Source: Thermomicrobiales bacterium (GTDB lineage: Bacteria > Chloroflexota > Chloroflexia > Thermomicrobiales > UBA6265). Taken from it: DNA of 34,683 nt. Under the pieces are notes generated by a model that had not been told where the DNA came from, ran no database searches, and saw only the letters and a program-made list of their open reading frames with translations. Positions 33,700-34,683 of this stretch are shown here, piece after piece. The translations under genes and the position numbers were made by a program. The stretch is from positions 1 to 34,683 of the forward strand of contig JAMLHN010000043.1 of NCBI GenBank assembly GCA_023957115.1, given 5' to 3'. How positions within the stretch are numbered: the first letter of the stretch is position 1; each line of letters opens with the position of its first letter.

Positions 33700-33804
33700 C
33701 CCTCCCGCGCGCAATCCACGTAGCTCCGGAGGATTGTTTTCCAGCGCACGTCATACGGGGGAGCGGCTTGATCCGGCACACACTGGGCCGTTCTCGACCT
33801 CATA

Positions 33805-34683
33805 TCAATCCGCGTGTTCGTGGATCTCGAAGCCCGCCGGTGGTTCGAGATCGAGCAGATGCCGCACCAGATGATCCCACGTACGCCGTTCGACGTAGTG
33901 CCGGCGGCGCGAGAAGACGTGATCGTCGCCCGGGACCACCAGCAAATCGAAGTCTCGATTGGCTTCGATGAGCTTGTCGATCAACCGCATCGTGTTGTGA
34001 AGCGTAATGTCCCGATCGGTTTCGCCGTGGATCAACAGGAGCTTTCCGGTGATCTTGCCGGCCTCCTCGATGGCAGAGGCGCGAAGCCAGCTCTCGGGGT
34101 CCTCAGGATCGTCGTACGCCTCCAGCACCATGGCAAAGACCAGGCGGCCATCGTGGCGCCCGCACTGTGAAACGCCAACGGAGTAGAAGTCTGGAAAGAG
34201 CTCCATCGCACGGGTGGTGGCAAAACCACCCGCAGAATGGCCAACGACCGCAACCCGGCTCGTATCCATCCAGGGACGGGTTTCCGCCAGCTGATGTATG
34301 GCAGCAACGTGGTCCTCGATCCCCGATGCGCCGCCCAGATTCCGATATACGTGTTCGTGGAAGATCCGGCTACGGCCGGGCGTACCTCGACCGTCGATCG
34401 TCACTCCGATCAATCCCAGCGCCGCCATTGGCTCGATCTCGTCCGCGTCGAAAAAGGGTTGGGATCGATTCACCTGAGGGCCAGGGTAAAGATGGTCGAT
34501 GATGGGATACGAGCACGACGGGTCGAAATCAGGCGGGAAATAGATCGTTCCATAGATCTCCATCTTGCCGTCGGTTGCGATTGCCGAAAACCGCTCTGGC
34601 GGCCTCCACCCAAGCGCGCGGAGCGGTTCGAGATTCATTTCGGGCAAGCATCCCAGTTCGTTGCCGTCCCAATCGAGGAAGCG
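33805..34683 (-). CDS. S9-family (prolyl oligopeptidase-like) serine peptidase, N-terminally truncated by window edge
   Basis: The C-terminal alpha/beta-hydrolase domain of a dipeptidyl-peptidase-IV or acylaminoacyl-peptidase-like enzyme. The catalytic triad is visible: Ser in VVGHSAGG, Asp in LLIHGETDRDI and His in VPGDDHVF. Upstream segments SYPIIDHLYPGPQ and GLIGVTIDGRGTPGRS are typical of the family. The frame is open to the last base (34683), reading RFLDWDGNELG, so the start and any beta-propeller domain lie outside. The apparent start at 34647 is only an in-frame TTG. Confidence 0.88.
   Translation of the reverse strand, partial: RFLDWDGNELGCLPEMNLEPLRALGWRPPERFSAIATDGKMEIYGTIYFPPDFDPSCSYPIIDHLYPGPQVNRSQPFFDADEIEPMAALGLIGVTIDGRGTPGRSRIFHEHVYRNLGGASGIEDHVAAIHQLAETRPWMDTSRVAVVGHSAGGFATTRAMELFPDFYSVGVSQCGRHDGRLVFAMVLEAYDDPEDPESWLRASAIEEAGKITGKLLLIHGETDRDITLHNTMRLIDKLIEANRDFDLLVVPGDDHVFSRRRHYVERRTWDHLVRHLLDLEPPAGFEIHEHAD

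Overview
The window is GC-rich, densely coding DNA that most resembles a Chloroflexota genome of the Thermomicrobia type. This placement is inferred from gene content: Tat-exported lipoproteins with Pro/Val/Ala/Ser-rich tails, a Cys-rich Tat protein starting with an RFD...SRRALIKG leader, a DnaB-DnaD-DnaI primosome beside rplI, DUF3090, and dipeptide-type ABC transporters. There is no phage, CRISPR array or intact insertion sequence. Both ends cut through genes: a sulfatase on the left and an S9-type peptidase on the right.

Left part (1-14.2 kb). After the sulfatase and tRNA-Leu comes a leftward operon of a Gfo/Idh/MocA oxidoreductase, pseudouridine-5'-phosphate glycosidase and a PfkB kinase, probably for pseudouridine breakdown. 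A flavin-dependent LLM oxidoreductase diverges from it. Housekeeping genes follow: tRNA-Gly with a near-consensus promoter, DUF3090, the SEDS protein RodA, RsmI, DnaX, a Tat lipoprotein, GatC-GatA, and a small 81-residue protein with a strong ribosome-binding site and a textbook terminator.

Central catabolic cluster (14.3-23.3 kb). Reading leftward from an IclR regulator there are a metal-dependent amidohydrolase, a thiamine-diphosphate enzyme, two dipeptide-type permeases, their substrate-binding protein, and an Ldh-family dehydrogenase. Two promoters in this cluster, 5 kb apart, carry the same element: TGGAA-N5-TTCCR-N5-TGGAA directly upstream of TTGACG-N17-TATGGT or TAGCAT. The half-site and 5-base spacing match the classical IclR operator. 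This is the best evidence in the window for a coherent regulated system that may not have been described: uptake plus three-enzyme processing of an unknown substrate. The ABC ATPases are not in the window.

Right part (23.6-34.7 kb). tRNA-Lys, a Cys-rich secreted protein, TspO, an 840-base non-coding stretch with palindromes, a DUF305 protein, then a replication block (rplI, dnaB, dnaD, dnaI), the c-di-AMP genes cdaA-cdaR, an orphan ANTAR response regulator, tRNA-Pro and the truncated peptidase.

Four genes have broken reading frames: the lipoprotein near 10.43 kb, the Ldh-family gene near 15.09 kb, the Cys-rich gene near 24.41 kb, and dnaB near 28.1 kb. Each continues recognisably in another frame, and dnaB is essential, so residual sequencing or assembly indels are the simplest explanation.
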